A stretch of DNA of 64,000 bases from Orientallactaga sibirica. Taxonomy: Eukaryota > Chordata > Mammalia > Rodentia > Dipodidae. Position 1 is the stretch's first letter. The number at the start of each line of letters is the position of its first letter. The notes beneath the pieces were generated by a model that was not told the DNA's origin, did not search any database, and saw only the letters and a program-made list of their open reading frames with translations. Position numbers and translations under genes: made by a program. Where the stretch lies: NCBI GenBank assembly GCA_036365145.1, contig JAEOAD010002279.1:1732001-1796000 (forward strand), in the 5' to 3' direction. Positions 36,754 through 48,807 of this stretch are shown here, piece after piece.

Positions 36754-37492
36754 ACAAGTGACTCCTTTTGAGCCCCAACACTCCTGGCTGCCTGTAATCG
36801 CCTCATTTAGACTGCGTTCTGAAAGGGCAGCTCATGTGGAGTTCATTCCTGCGCCCTCACACTGCCAGGCACAGTGCTTCGTCCTCCTGTGTTAATGAGG
36901 TGTCTGTGGACACTGAAGAACAAATCTCATTAAAAGCAGCCGACCCCTGGAAGTCAGGAAAATTCTTGTTTCATCACCGTTGCTTTCCATCCTCCGCTCA
37001 CTGTGTTCTTACGCACGGCTCCTGTGCCCCAGCAGTCAGCAGTGAGCTGATTTTGCTTGCCCAAGATTGAATTCCGTTTCTCAGCTACAAATGTAAGAAG
37101 AGTCAATCCATTAAGTAAGAATTACAAGAATTCTCCTGACAACTGTTCTCGACTTCCCCCTGCAACTCCCATCTTTTATGGCAAATAAATTTTCATTCAC
37201 AATTCGGCAGTTGGTTTTGCCTTTCGTTTGAAATCTGGATCAAGATGTTGCATAATTGGATTGAATCTAGTCTGAACATTTGTCAGTTTCACTTCCTCAT
37301 TAAGCACCACATTGTAGAGAAATTATAATTATGGCAAGGCACTTAACGTAGATGTCACACAAGAGGGGGTCGCACGGCAGGGAGGGGAGGGGAGGGAATC
37401 TGAATCTAGGCGTTCCCACAAATGCAGAAGAAGGTTGTCCCTTCCCACATTCCTTAGGTGGATTTCCTTTGAAACATGCTTAATCAAAGTTG
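36754..37492. other. Intron interval; AT-rich candidate conserved part at 37,080-37,340
   Basis: Free of recognised repeats. The AT-rich part contains ataattgg and ttataattatgg motifs. Conservation cannot be judged. Confidence 0.3.
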
Positions 37493-37719
37493 CCCTGACT
37501 GGAGAGATGGCTTAGCAGTTAAAGCCCATGCCTACGAACCCTAAGGACCCCGGTTCGATTCTCCGGGTCCCATGTTAGCCAGATGCACAAGGGGGCGCAC
37601 TTGTCTGGAGTTTGTTTGCAGTGGCTACAGGCCTTGATGCACCCATTCTCTCTCTCTCTCTCTCTCCCTCTCTCTGTCTCTAATAAATTATTTAATTAAT
37701 TAAAATCTTTAAAAATAAA
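37493..37719 (+). repeat. tRNA-headed SINE, type A
   Basis: Flanked by aaagttgccctga on both sides. Confidence 0.93.
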
Positions 37720-37969
37720 AAGTTGCCCTGAGACAGTCCTGAATCCTATAGTGTTAGAGTTACAGGAACAGTAAAAAGAAGTTTTGCGCTTAGCCGCACC
37801 CAAATGCAAGAGGCTCCCAAAACCAGTTTCGGTAGGTGTGGTGAACATTCTTGTTTGGCTTCAGCTCCTATGCCTTCAATGACAACCTTTGCTGCTTTTA
37901 TGATCCCAGAAGTCCAGTCCAGTTGATCAAAAAAAAAAAAAAAGCCTTTTGAATTGTACTCCCTTACAA

Positions 37970-38110
37970 TTTCATTTATTCATTCATCATTCATTTATTC
38001 GCTTAATCCATTGGGCAAACACGTACTATAACCCACCACCCTATTGGACAATACTCTTTTTCTCTAGAGATTAAAGATGGAAAAAGAGACACTGCTTAAG
38101 AACCTTAATG
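37970..38110 (-). repeat. MIR/L2-like fragment
   Basis: cattcatttattcgcttaat then ccattgggcaaacacgtact resembles the end of old mammalian repeats. Confidence 0.45.
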
Positions 38111-39010
38111 GTGCCAAGATGATCGGCATGTACAAATAATTATGATTGACATCATCAAGGCTGTGAGAAGCTGTGTACGAGGCACTGGAGAGCTAAGCTG
38201 AAGGCAGGAAGTTTTGCCTGTAAGAGTTTAGTGAGCTCTTTGCCCAGGGAATGCTATAGGAGTGGAGTATTGAAACATGCCGGGAGTTTGCCACTGGAGA
38301 AAGAGGACTAGTTATCTAGAAAGAGGGGACCGAGGACTCAGCTATAGAAGGAAAATCTGGCATGTGCTCGGAGACTGATGGGTCATCTGGAGTGGGTGAG
38401 CCACAGAATGCCTTCCTGGAGCAAAACAGGGACAGAAAGGGAAGTGGGCCCCAGCTAGCCAAGGCTTAAAATGTGCTGAGAAACTGGGATCTGTCAGGAA
38501 GACTCTAAGGATTTCAGGTGGTGGAGTGTGACCATTCCAGTTGTGTTTCCCAGCATCCCTGGCAGGTGGCGAAGCAGGTGGCGAGACCATTAAAGAGCTA
38601 ATGGAATTATCTAAGTGCATCCATCAGGAGAGACAAAACACAGGGTGAGGGCCAGGTAGTTTAATAGGGGGATTTAATGGAGGAGCTAGTTACAAGGTAT
38701 CAGAAGAGCAGTGGGACAACCCTGATTAGTAATCGTCAGGAAGTGTCTAGAAGGACAGAGGAAGGTGGCAGTGTTAGCACATTCCCAGGATCTGGGGCTG
38801 CCACCAGGCACTGGGGCCAACTGTGGTCTGCCCGCAGAGCTAAATACATGTGAGAGACTCGGCCACTGCAGGAGTCATTGGCAGGAACACCTGGGAAGAA
38901 ATTCACAGCCTCTCCACGCAGTCCCCAAGATGGATCCTAAGTGGAGATGCATTGTCAAGGTGACGGGACAAGGTAGTTTACGAAAATCAGCCCCACACCC
39001 CATGACGGAC
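38111..39010. other. Intron interval without a recognised element
   Basis: Unique-looking; open frames on both strands lack domains. Confidence 0.5.
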
Positions 39011-39014
39011 GTCC

Positions 39015-39301
39015 ATACTGGCTCCTTTCTCATGGCTGGGACAAAATAAAGGATGTGTTTACACGTCACGTTCCAGAAGCTAGAGGCCTTTGTGGTGTGG
39101 GAAAGCCTGGCTACAGCAGGAAGCTAGTGTCACATTGTCACGTTAACACGGATGGCTTAGTAAAGGAACAGCCTGTAGAGCTAGGCCATGAAACCTCAAG
39201 TCCTGCCCGCAGTAACACACCCCCTCCAGCAAGGCTGCACCTCCTAAGGGTCCACTTCCTTCCAGAGCAGTGCCATCAGCTGGGGATTAAAAATTCAAAC
39301 A
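39015..39301 (-). mobile_element. Old MaLR-type LTR
   Basis: Minus strand starts tgtttgaatttttaatcccc and includes ccttaggaggtgcagccttg followed by ctggagggggtgtgttactg, which is MaLR-like. The inner end is not sharp. Confidence 0.6.
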
Positions 39302-39412
39302 GGGCTGGAGAGATGGCCTTAGCGGTTAAGGCGCCTGCCTGCGAAGCCTAAGAACCTGGTTCCAATCTCCAGGTCCCACGTTTAGCCAGATGCAAAAGTG
39401 ACGCGGGGGCGC
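39302..39412 (+). repeat. tRNA-headed SINE, type B, 3'-truncated
   Basis: Stops just after the gggggcgcaag core, then unique sequence. Confidence 0.85.
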
Positions 39413-39424
39413 AAGGGGAGACGT

Positions 39425-39520
39425 TTTTGCTAGTACTTAGCATATATTAAGTGCTCAATAAACGTTAGTCATAATTACTGTTGTAAGGCATGATGTAGAC
39501 TGGGGATTAGATAAGCATTT
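39425..39520 (+). repeat. MIR fragment
   Basis: gtacttagcatatattaagt then gctcaataaacgttagt is a typical MIR 3' part. Confidence 0.65.
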
Positions 39521-39653
39521 GAAGGGGAACAAGCATGAATAAATACCTGACTCAGTTGTCGGAGGGATTTCAGGGGCTTCTTGAGTGGGGGTGTACAGGG
39601 TCCCCAACGAGGTAATGTCAACATGTCAACATTTTTTTAAAAATACTTCATAT

Positions 39654-39918
39654 TGGGCTGGAGAGATGGCTTAGTGGTTAATGTGCCTGCCTGCTAAGCC
39701 TAACAACCCGGTTCCAATCTCCAGGTCCCATGTTTAGCCAGATGCAAAGTGACGCAAGGGCGCAATGTCGCACTTGACCACAAGGGGGCGCACGCATCTG
39801 GATTTTGTTCACAGCAGCTGAGAGACTGCTGGCGCGCCCATTCTCTGTCTGTCTCTCCCTCTCTGTCTGTCTCTCTCTGTGTCTCTCTTCAAAAATAAAT
39901 AAAAATTTTAAAAAATAC
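39654..39918 (+). repeat. tRNA-headed SINE, type B
   Basis: Sense copy; faces the next reverse copy tail to tail. Confidence 0.92.
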
Positions 39919-39919
39919 T

Positions 39920-40150
39920 TTATATTTATTTACTTATTTATTTATTCATTTGACAGGAAAAAGGGAGGGAGGGAGGGAGAGAGAGAGATAGAGGGAGAGA
40001 ATGGGCAAACCAGGGCCTCCAGCCGCTGTAAACAAACGCCAGGCATGCACCCCGTCGTGCATCTGGCTAACATGGGTCCCGGAGAATCGAACCTGGCTCC
40101 TTTGGCTTCACAGGCAAGCACCTTAACCGCTGAGCCATCCCTCCAGCCCC
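39920..40150 (-). repeat. tRNA-headed SINE, type A
   Basis: Reverse copy with (GGGA)n in the tail; tail-to-tail pair with the copy before it. Confidence 0.9.
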
Positions 40151-41451
40151 AACATGTCAGATTTAACTCGGTGCTGGGGCTATATTTACAGGAGAGCTGC
40201 AAAGCTCTGGGCTCACGCCCTGCTCCTCAGAAACGTCCCAGGCTAGACAGCCCAAGCAACAGACATAAATGTGTTCATAGCTCTGCAAAGTCCAAAGGGC
40301 AGGGTCCTGCATGACCCAATGCCTAGCGAAGAGTCTCCTCAAGCTGTAGTCCACCAGCTAGATGCTGTGATGTTCTGTGGATCTTGTTCTCTGAGTGCAT
40401 GTGAGGGAAGGGAGGGCAGATGGAGGAAAGGAGGAGGGAGAGACATGCTGGGAGGGAACACATTCAGTCCCTAATGGGCAAAGATGACAAACCAAATATT
40501 GAGCACCTCACTGTAGTTATTACCTCGCTATGTCAGGGTTCCGCCAAACTCCCATTGTGCATCGAAAGAATAGAGACACGAAATTAATAAGGTTGGCCAG
40601 AACTAAGAATCGAATCTCTCTCTCTTTGACCCTAAAACTCGAGTGACCTAGTTTATCATCCAAACTGGGCCACTTTTGAACATTGATAGGGCATTTGCTC
40701 TGAACGGATGCATCAAGACAAGGGGCATAAACAAACTAGGGGATCTGGGCTGCCCTTCCCAAAGCCGGGGCATTTCTCCCGCCTGGCCACATGGTCTCTA
40801 ACACCGGAATGCAAGGGATTCAAGCACATGTTCGGGCCATCGCGTTCCCATTGCTCTGTCAATCGTGACAAAGGCGGAATGTGCCTTTTCCATGCGAACA
40901 TGCCCCGGTGGTGCATGCCTGCATCTTCTGTGCCAGTCAGCAAGTGACAGAGAGATCTGTTTCCTGGTTAAAAAAAAAAAAGAAAACAAGTGTGATTCAG
41001 GGGTGGCTGAAAGCTGCTGCTTCAAATCTGTCATTATTCCCCTAATACAGATCATTAACATTCACAGGATCTTAACTACAACTTCTTAACGAGCAAAGCT
41101 GTAATATACAGTTTCCCCGTAAATATCCATCCTGCTGACGCGCCTTCTCTCTTGACACAGTCATTCCACTTTTCTGGATAAATCATCCTGGTGTTTCTGC
41201 CTAACTGCCGTTATTAGAGGTTACAGAAGAGTAATGAACGAACTCTAGTTTAAGAAAAAGAAGATGAACGGGAGCTAAATGAACGGTCATGAGGACTATG
41301 AAAACATACACTGCTGACAGTCCTAATTGAAAGAAGCAAAACTTGTCTGGGCAGCAATCCAGAAAGGAAGAGAGGAGCCCGTGTTTGGGGTCACGGTGTG
41401 GTCAGGGCTTTGTAGCTCTTGCTAATCTTATGAACCCAAAGACTGCTTTGG
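40151..41451. other. 1.3-kb SINE-free intron interval
   Basis: Several CpGs survive near 40,740-40,920. No exon or element recognised. Confidence 0.45.
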
Positions 41452-41655
41452 GGGCTGGAGAGATGGCTTAGTGGTTAAGGCGTTTACCTGCAAAACCAAA
41501 AGATCCCGGTTCGATTCTCCAGGACCCACAGATGCACAAGGGGGCACATGCATCTGGAGTTCGTTTGCAATGACTGGAGGCCCTGGCACGCCCATTCTTT
41601 CTCTCTCTCTCTCTCTCCCCAGCTCTCTCTCAAATAAATAAATTAATTAAATATA
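41452..41655 (+). repeat. tRNA-headed SINE, type A
   Basis: Sense copy, body slightly shortened. Confidence 0.92.
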
Positions 41656-41663
41656 TTTTTTTA

Positions 41664-41818
41664 ACCTTTTTTTTTGTTTTTTGAGATAGGGTCTCCCTCT
41701 AGCTCAGGCTGACCTGGAATTCACTATGTAGTCTCAGGGTGGCCTCGAACTCTCGGCGATCCTCCTACCTCTGCCTCCCGAGTGCTGGGATTAAAGGCGT
41801 GCGCTACCACGCCCGGCC
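41664..41818 (-). repeat. B1-like SINE holding the left border of a large duplication
   Basis: Reverse B1. The downstream duplication starts inside it at about 41,776. Confidence 0.92.
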
Positions 41819-42291
41819 CTTAAATACATTTTTTAAAAAAGACCACGTTGCATGGCAGTCATGAGTGACACGTTCCAAGCTGAACCTATTCAGGTTAATT
41901 AGCATGGCAGCTATTCTTCTTTTCTTCCGGGTTAGGAGATGGTGAGGCGTCTTCCTGGGAAGGCTGAATGGCTCGCTTCCTGCTTAGGCATGCAGAATGT
42001 CTCCCCGCTGGGGTGACATTCACTCTCTCCTACCTTCTCCACCCTCCGTCTCTCATTTCCACTTATCACAAGAGTCCTTATCAGAATATTACACCTCTCT
42101 CCATACCTTGCATGCTGCCAGCCCACTAATCAGGCTCTTTCTCTTTCTCTCTCTCTCTCTCTCCGCCCCCCATATGTTCCAACCTCCTAGCTTTGTCTCT
42201 GATTATTTTCTTTCAAGGTTTTGTTTATTTATTTATTTATTTGGAACTTTGTATGGACAGATCATGTGTTGAGACTATCATTTCTCTCCTC

Positions 42292-42570
42292 CCTGCCCCT
42301 ATTCCACCGAGGACCCTCCTCAGCAGGATTGCTGGGATTCACCATGGAATATGAGTTGGTTATGTTTATGGAATATGGAATACGAGTTGGGTTATGAGTT
42401 GTGAGAGAAGCACTCAGTCATTGGCGGGGTGGGATGGGGTGCAATGCCTCTGAAGATTCCCTCCCACCCTGTGTGGCTCTTAGAATCTTTCCCACAATGC
42501 ATAACCCACAACCCCACGGGGAATACCTGCAACCCCACTGAGGAGGGTCCCCGGTGGAGTGGGGGCAGGG
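42292..42570. repeat. Imperfect inverted repeat, copy 1
   Basis: Arms of about 75 nt at 42,292-42,365 and 42,493-42,570 (ggaccctcctcag against ctgaggagggtcc at the centre of each), with a loop of about 127 nt. Confidence 0.7.
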
Positions 42571-42792
42571 ATGAGGGAAAAGAGGGTACCACCACATGAT
42601 GTATCCATATGAAACATCTTGTTGTGAATAATAATAATAAGGATGATGACATCAAAATGAAAAGAGAGACTGATTGAGAGGGGGAGGGGAAATGATGGAG
42701 AGTGGAGCTTCGAAGGGGAAAGTGGGGGGAGGGAGGGAAGTACCATGGGATATTGTCTACAGTTAAGGAAGTTGTCAATAAAAATAAATAAA
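42571..42792 (+). mobile_element. L1-type 3' end
   Basis: gatgatgacatcaaaatgaa, a G run and gttaaggaagttgtcaataa before the A-rich end; same family as 16,440-16,705. Confidence 0.6.
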
Positions 42793-43030
42793 TAGGGCTG
42801 GAGAAATGGCTTAGCGGTTAAGGCATTTGCCTGCCAAGCCATAGGATCCCGGTTCAATTCTCCAGGACCCACGTAAGCCAGATGCACAAAGGGCACATGC
42901 ATCTGGAGTTCGTTTGCAGTGGCTAGAGGCCCTGGCGTGCCCATTCTCTCTGTGTCTGCCTCTCTTCTATCTCTCTCTCTCTCTCTCTGCTTACAAATAA
43001 AATATATTTAAAATAAATAAATAAGTAAAA
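42793..43030 (+). repeat. tRNA-headed SINE, type A
   Basis: Inserted between two L1-type 3' ends; it is repeated in copy 2 of the duplication. Confidence 0.92.
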
Positions 43031-43310
43031 TAATACTGTCCAGACAGAAATTGGCCTTCATATCTATGACCTTGCAGTGCCTAGCAATACCTCCGCAAGA
43101 CCCTTATAATAGAAGAAAAAGATGATGACATCAAATTAAAAGAGAGACTAATGGAGAGAGGGAAGGGATATGATGGAGAGTGGTGTTCTAAAGGGGAATG
43201 GGGGGAGGGGAGGGAAATATCATGCGTTTTTTGTATGTAAGTATAGAAGTTGTCAATAAAAGAAAAGAAAAGAAAAAATAATAATAATAATAATAATAAT
43301 AATAAAGAAA
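43031..43310 (+). mobile_element. L1-type 3' end with (AAT)n tail
   Basis: Second such end, closing with agaagttgtcaataaaagaa and (AAT)n at 43,278-43,304. Confidence 0.6.
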
Positions 43311-44352
43311 AACATAATTTACAAAATGGCTTTCGCAAATGGCCAAACACACACATGTACGTACACGCACAATTCCCTGAGCCGCGGTGGGTGTGTGTGC
43401 TTTAAGTCTACTTCAGTGTTGGCTCTCAGCAGCTTCTGGATTTCTGCTTTGGTATGTTCTGAGTATCCTCAGTGTTTTTCTCCATCACCCTGTCGCAGGT
43501 TGTCAGGCTTCTCCATGGCAGCCGCACTCTGGCTCATCTCCGTGGTCCCTCTGTGGTTGCCCCTGGGCCCTGGCTGATGTGCGAGGGGTGTGGCTCATGC
43601 TCTGTCAGGAAGTCAGCTGTCTTTTCTTGTCCTGGTACAGATTGTTGTTGTCCTGGGTTCTTGCTGCCTTCTGGAAAAAGAAAAACAGAGTCCCCAATGG
43701 AGAGTGAGATCAGGATACGATAAAGGGCATAAGTGGGATAATTTAGAGAGATTTTAATGGGTGTCGTCTCTCTTTTGGCCAAAAAAAAAAAAAAAACTAG
43801 TGGGGGTTTCTCCTTAGAGTTCACAATCTTTGTCTCCTCCCGAGTGCTGGGATTAAAGGCGCGCGCTACCACGCCCGCCCTTAAATACATTTTTTAAAAA
43901 AGACCACGTTGCATGGCAGTCATGAGTGACACGTTCCAAGCTGAACCTATTCAGGTTAATTAGCATGGCAGCTATTCTTCTTTTCTTCCGGGTTAGGAGA
44001 TGGTGAGGCGTCTTCCTGGGAAGGCTGAATGGCTCGCTTCCTGCTTAGGCATGCAGAATGTCTCCCCGCTGGGGTGACATTCACTCTCTCCTACCTTCTC
44101 CACCCTCCGTCTCTCATTTCCACTTATCACAAGAGTCCTTATCAGAATATTACACCTCTCTCCATACCTTGCATGCTGCCAGCCCACTAATCAGGCTCTT
44201 TCTCTTTCTCTCTCTCTCTCTCTCCGCCCCCCATATGTTCCAACCTCCTAGCTTTGTCTCTGATTATTTTCTTTCAAGGTTTTGTTTATTTATTTATTTA
44301 TTTGGAACTTTGTATGGACAGATCATGTGTTGAGACTATCATTTCTCTCCTC

Positions 44353-44632
44353 CCTGCCCCTATTCCACCGAGGACCCTCCTCAGCAGGATTGCTGGGATT
44401 CACCATGGAATATGAGTTGGTTATGTTTATGGAATATGGAATACGAGTTGGGTTATGAGTTGTGAGAGAAGCACTCAGTCATTGGCGGGGTGGGATGGGG
44501 TGCAATGCCTCTGAAGATTCCCTCCCACCCTGTGTGGCTCTTAGAATCTTTCCCACAATGCATAACCCACAACCCCACGGGGAATACCTGCAACCCCACT
44601 GAGGAGGGTCCCCGGTGGAGTGGGGGCAGGGA
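44353..44632. repeat. Imperfect inverted repeat, copy 2
   Basis: Same arms as 42,292-42,570, offset by about 2,062 bp. Confidence 0.7.
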
Positions 44633-44854
44633 TGAGGGGAAAAGAGGGTACCACCACATGATGTATCCATATGAAACATCTTGTTGTGAATAATAATAAT
44701 AAGGATGATGACATCAAAATGAAAAGAGAGACTGATTGAGAGGGGGAGGGGAAATGATGGAGAGTGGAGCTTCGAAGGGGAAAGTGGGGGGGAGGGAGGG
44801 AAGTACCATGGGATATTGTCTACAGTTAAGGAAGTTGTCAATAAAAATAAATAG
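44633..44854 (+). mobile_element. L1-type 3' end (copy 2)
   Basis: Counterpart of 42,571-42,792, with one extra G in the G run. Confidence 0.6.
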
Positions 44855-45092
44855 GGCTGGAGAAATGGCTTAGCGGTTAAGGCATTTGCCTGCCAAGCCA
44901 TAGGATCCCAGTTCTATTCTCCAGGACCCAGATAAGCCAGATGCACAAAGGGCACATGCATCTGGAGTTCGTTTGCAGTGGCTAGAGGCCCTGGTGTGCC
45001 CATTCTCTCTGTGTCTGCCTCTCTTCTATCTCTCTCTCTCTCTCTGCTTACAAATAAAATATATTTAAAATAAATAAATAAATAAAATAATA
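44855..45092 (+). repeat. tRNA-headed SINE, type A (copy 2)
   Basis: Counterpart of 42,793-43,030; its B-box region differs (cagttctattc in place of cggttcaattc). Confidence 0.92.
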
Positions 45093-45362
45093 CTGTCCAG
45101 ACAGAAATTGGCCTTCATATCTCTGACTTTGCAGTGCCTAGCAATACCTCCGTAAGACCCTCATAATAGAAGAAAAAGATGATGACATCAAATTAAAAGA
45201 GAGACTAATGGAGAGAGGGAAGGGATATGATGGAGAGTGGTGTTCTAAAGGGGAATGGGGGGAGGGGAGGGAAATATCATGCGTTTTTTGTATGTAAGTA
45301 TAGAAGTTGTCAATAAAAGAAAAGAAAAGAAAATAATAATAATAATAATAATAATAATAAAG
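45093..45362 (+). mobile_element. L1-type 3' end with (AAT)n tail (copy 2)
   Basis: Counterpart of 43,031-43,310. Confidence 0.6.
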
Positions 45363-45985
45363 AAAAACATAATTTACAAAATGGCTTTCGCAAATGGCCA
45401 AACACACACATGTACGTACACGCACAATTCCCTGAGCCGCGGTGGGTGTGTGTGCTTTAAGTCTACTTCAGCGTTGGCTCTCAGCAGCTTCTGGATTTCT
45501 GCTTTGGTATGTCCTGAGCATCTTCAGTGTTTTCCTCCCTCACCCTGACGCAGGTTGTCAGGCTTCTCCATGGCAGCGGCACTCTTGCTCATCTCCGCGG
45601 TCCCTGTGTGGTTGCCCCTGGGCCCTGGCTGATGTGCGAGGGGTGTGGCTCATGCTCTGTCAGGAAGTCAGCTGTCTTTTCTTGTCCTGGTACAGATTGT
45701 TGTTGTCCTGGGTTCTTGCTGCCTTCTGGGAAAAGAAAAACAGAGTCCCTGATGGAGAGTGAGATCAGGATAGGATAAAGAGCATAAGTGGGATAATTTA
45801 GAGAGATTTTAATGGGTGTCGTCTCTCTTTTGGCAAAAAAAAAAAAAAAAAAAAAAAAACTAGTGGGGATTTCTCCTTAGAGTTCACAATCTTTGTCTCC
45901 ATAGGATTCTGTCTTGGTGCCCAATTCCACCTATGCATTCCTTTTCCACTGAGCAGATCTCTTAGCCAATCAGAAAGCCATTGGT

Positions 45986-46203
45986 GGGCTGGAGAAATGG
46001 CTTAGTGTTTAAGGCACTTGCCTGCAAAGCCAAAGGACCCAGGTTCAATTCTCCAGGACCCACATAAGCCAGATGCACAAGGGGGTGCATGCATCTGGAG
46101 TTCATTTACCCCGACTGGAGGCCCTGGTGCACCATTCTCTCTCTCTCTCTCTCTCTCTCCCTGCCCATTTTTCTCTCTCAAATGAATAAAGAAAAACAAA
46201 ATA
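45986..46203 (+). repeat. tRNA-headed SINE, type A
   Basis: Sense copy, joined to the next. Confidence 0.92.
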
Positions 46204-46206
46204 TTA

Positions 46207-46500
46207 GGGCTGGAGAGATGGCTTAGTGGTTAAGACGCCTGCCTCCTAAGCCTAAAAACGCCGGTTCCAATCTCCAGGTCCCAATCCAGGTCCCACGTTT
46301 AGCCAGATGCAAAGTGACACAAGGGTGCAATGCCACACTTGACCACAAGGGGGTGCACGCATCTGGATTTCGTTCACAGCAGCTGAGAGACTGCTGGAGC
46401 ACCCATCTCTATCTGTCTCCCTCTCCCTCTGTTTCTCTCTGTGTCTCTCTCCAAAAAAAGAAAGAAAAAGAAAATATTTAAAGAAAATATTTTTAAAAAA
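46207..46500 (+). repeat. tRNA-headed SINE, type B
   Basis: 'ccaggtccc' is doubled inside; the CTCF-like core is altered to ccacaagggggtgc. Confidence 0.92.
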
Positions 46501-46889
46501 GAAAGCCATCGTTATTCACCTAGGCTGAGTGGCACCATTGCACAGGTGTGTACATCTTGTCAGGCTGGCTGCTTTCATATATCAGCCTCAGCGTCCCCTG
46601 CTTGCTCACAACATTGTCTCTGGCTATTTCTATATTGTTCATTGTATTGCCTCCTTCCTCCCATCTCTATAGGGCTGACACTGGCCATGTGATCTGGCAG
46701 TGGTTCTCCGTAGAGGCCTAGGTTGGGCTGTGGCAGGCTCCTAAACTCTCCCATGCATGCTTGTTCCAGAACCCTGCTGCTCACCTTGGTCTTGCAACGT
46801 AGGTTATCTCGTACATTCTGTCATCCTCATTGTGGTCTATAAAAGTTACAAACACACATTCCAAAGCCAGCTAACTTTGGTGAAAATAT

Positions 46890-47060
46890 GAGCGTGGCTG
46901 TTTTCTAGCTGTGCGACGCTGGGCAAGTCATGAGCCCTTCCCTGACTCAGTTTCTGGCTCTGGCAGGGATAATAATAATAGTGTCCACGTTTATTGGAAT
47001 GATTAAATGAGTTACTTAAAAAAAAAAAAAAGCACTTAGAACAGTCTCTCCTATACACAG
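46890..47060 (+). repeat. MIR element
   Basis: ctagctgtgcgacgctgggc, then gactcagtttctggctctgg, then gattaaatgagttactt and gcacttagaacagt follow the MIR consensus order. Confidence 0.85.
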
Positions 47061-47157
47061 AGGCAGTTCCATGTAAACACCACCATAAATTACTATTGCC
47101 TTGCACACCTCCCTGCCAGACCAAGATGACACGGGTCTAGATATATATTTAAATATA

Positions 47158-47367
47158 TATGTATATATTTATATTTATTTATTTGCAAGCAGAGAGAGAG
47201 AAAGGAGACAGAGAAAATGGGCATGCCAGGGCCTCTAGCCACTGCAAAGGAACTCCAGATGCACATGCTACCTTGTACATCTGGCTTACGTGGGTCCTGG
47301 GGACTCGAACCTGAGTCCTTAGGCTTCACAGACAATTGCCTTAACCACTAAGCCATCTCTCCAGCCC
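47158..47367 (-). repeat. tRNA-headed SINE, type A
   Basis: Reverse copy after a TATAT-rich run. Confidence 0.9.
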
Positions 47368-47668
47368 GAAGTGAGGTCTTTATATCACTATTTGTCTTAT
47401 CCCTTTGGATTTTGTCCAGAATGGATGGTTTGGGTCCCCTTCATGGATTTGTCCAAACCAGAAATAATGATGTCAACCAATTTTGGCCCATACCAAAGAC
47501 ATGTGGACTATTTTTACTTAACGAGTCTATTTCATAGGAGAGATATTGGCAATGTTTTTTTTTGGGGGGGCGGGTCTCTGAGTTTGCTGTCCATGGGGAG
47601 ATTTATGCTGTTTGGCTGCATGACTGTGAGAGAGAGTCCAGCACCCAAGAACAAAGAATAAAAGAAAA

Positions 47669-47818
47669 GCCGGGTGTGGTGGCGCATGCCTTTAATCCTA
47701 GCACTTGGGAGGCACAGGTAGGAGGATCGCCATGAGTTCGAGGCCACCCTGAAACTACATAGTGAATTCCAGGTCAGCCTGAGCTAGAGTGAGACCCTAC
47801 CTCGAAAAAAAAAAAAAT
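47669..47818 (+). repeat. B1-like SINE
   Basis: Near consensus. Confidence 0.93.
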
Positions 47819-47833
47819 AGCACACTTGCTTTG

Positions 47834-48094
47834 GGCTGGAGAAATGGCTTAGCGGTTAAGGCGTTTGCCCGCGAAGCCAAAGGGTCCCGGTTCGATTCTC
47901 CAGGACCCACGTAAGCTAGATGCACAGGGGCACATGCATCTGGAGTTCGTTTGCAGTGGCTAGAGGCCCTGGTGTGCCCATCCTCTCTCTGTCTGCCTAT
48001 CTTCTATCTCTCTCTCTCTGCTTGCAAATAAATAAAATTTAAAATGTATGTGTGCATACATAGTTATATATGAAAATACATTAAAAAAAAAAAA
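47834..48094 (+). repeat. tRNA-headed SINE, type A
   Basis: Sense copy with a long TA/A-rich tail. Confidence 0.9.
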
Positions 48095-48652
48095 AGAATA
48101 AAAGAAGCCAGAGCCTGAGTATGCAAGTGTTGCAGATGCATGGATCTCCCTTGTTCCTCCACGGAGAGCCTGAAGTGTCTTGGTTTTGACCGTTTTCTGT
48201 TTCCAGTGCTGGAAAAAAGACATTTCCCGTAGGTGTGCCCGGCTCCATCTTTTCTAAGTTGATTGTCTTATGTTGTTCGCTACTGGGATAGAAGGACCAC
48301 GTTCAGTCTGGCAGCTTGTACATTTGGGGCCTGACTTTCTCCACTGGCACCTTGCGTAGAATCAAAAGACCAAGGCGGGACAAACTGGAGACAGTTGGAG
48401 GCGGCTTGGTTAAATTTAAGAGAAAACGTACAGCAGTCACGTCAGCAATTGCTGGACCAAAGCAATAGGTGATGAAGCCAGATATTGTCAAGATTCCCGT
48501 AGTGAAGGGTTCTCAGATGGGTGCGGCCACTAAGCCACAGAAGGGGGCTCAGTAACAAGGGAGGCTTGATGGAAGTCCTTCATGCTAGCAGAGGGCTAGA
48601 AGTGCACCATATCCATGCTCTAATACGTTGTTTTGAACTCTCTCCCAAATGC
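48095..48652. other. Intron interval without a recognised element
   Basis: Unique-looking; nothing recognised. Confidence 0.5.
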
Positions 48653-48807
48653 TTTTTTTGTTTGTTTTTCGAGGTAGGGTTTCACTCTGGCCCAGGCTGA
48701 CCTGGAATTCACTATGTAGTCTCAGGGTGGCCTTGAACTCATGGCGATCCTCCTACCTCTGTCTCCTGAGTGCTGGGATTAAAGGCGTGCACCACCATGT
48801 CCAGCTA
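48653..48807 (-). repeat. B1-like SINE
   Basis: Reverse copy with (TTTG) at the tail. Confidence 0.92.

Larger units (their letters stand above)
41776..43837 (+). repeat. 2.06-kb direct duplication, copy 1
   Basis: Sequence from tcccgagtgctggg to ctttgtctcc recurs immediately downstream with few differences (single bases, homopolymer lengths, one AAAT unit). It contains part of a B1, unique sequence, two L1-type 3' ends, one type A SINE and unique sequence. The open frames inside are repeated too but carry no domain. Confidence 0.95.
43838..45900 (+). repeat. 2.06-kb direct duplication, copy 2
   Basis: Begins with a 43-bp truncated reverse B1 (43,838-43,880). The junction tgtctcc|tcccgag shows only a 2-bp overlap of the two parental borders. 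Copy 2 ends at ctttgtctcc (45,900), after which unique sequence starts (ataggattc). Confidence 0.95.

Noticed and set aside
39805..40314. 169-codon plus frame
   Set aside because: Runs through two SINEs placed tail to tail.
43534..43890. 118-codon minus frame and its relatives in both copies of the 2.06-kb duplication
   Set aside because: The frame includes B1 sequence and a homopolymer; repetition is due to DNA duplication, not to a gene family.
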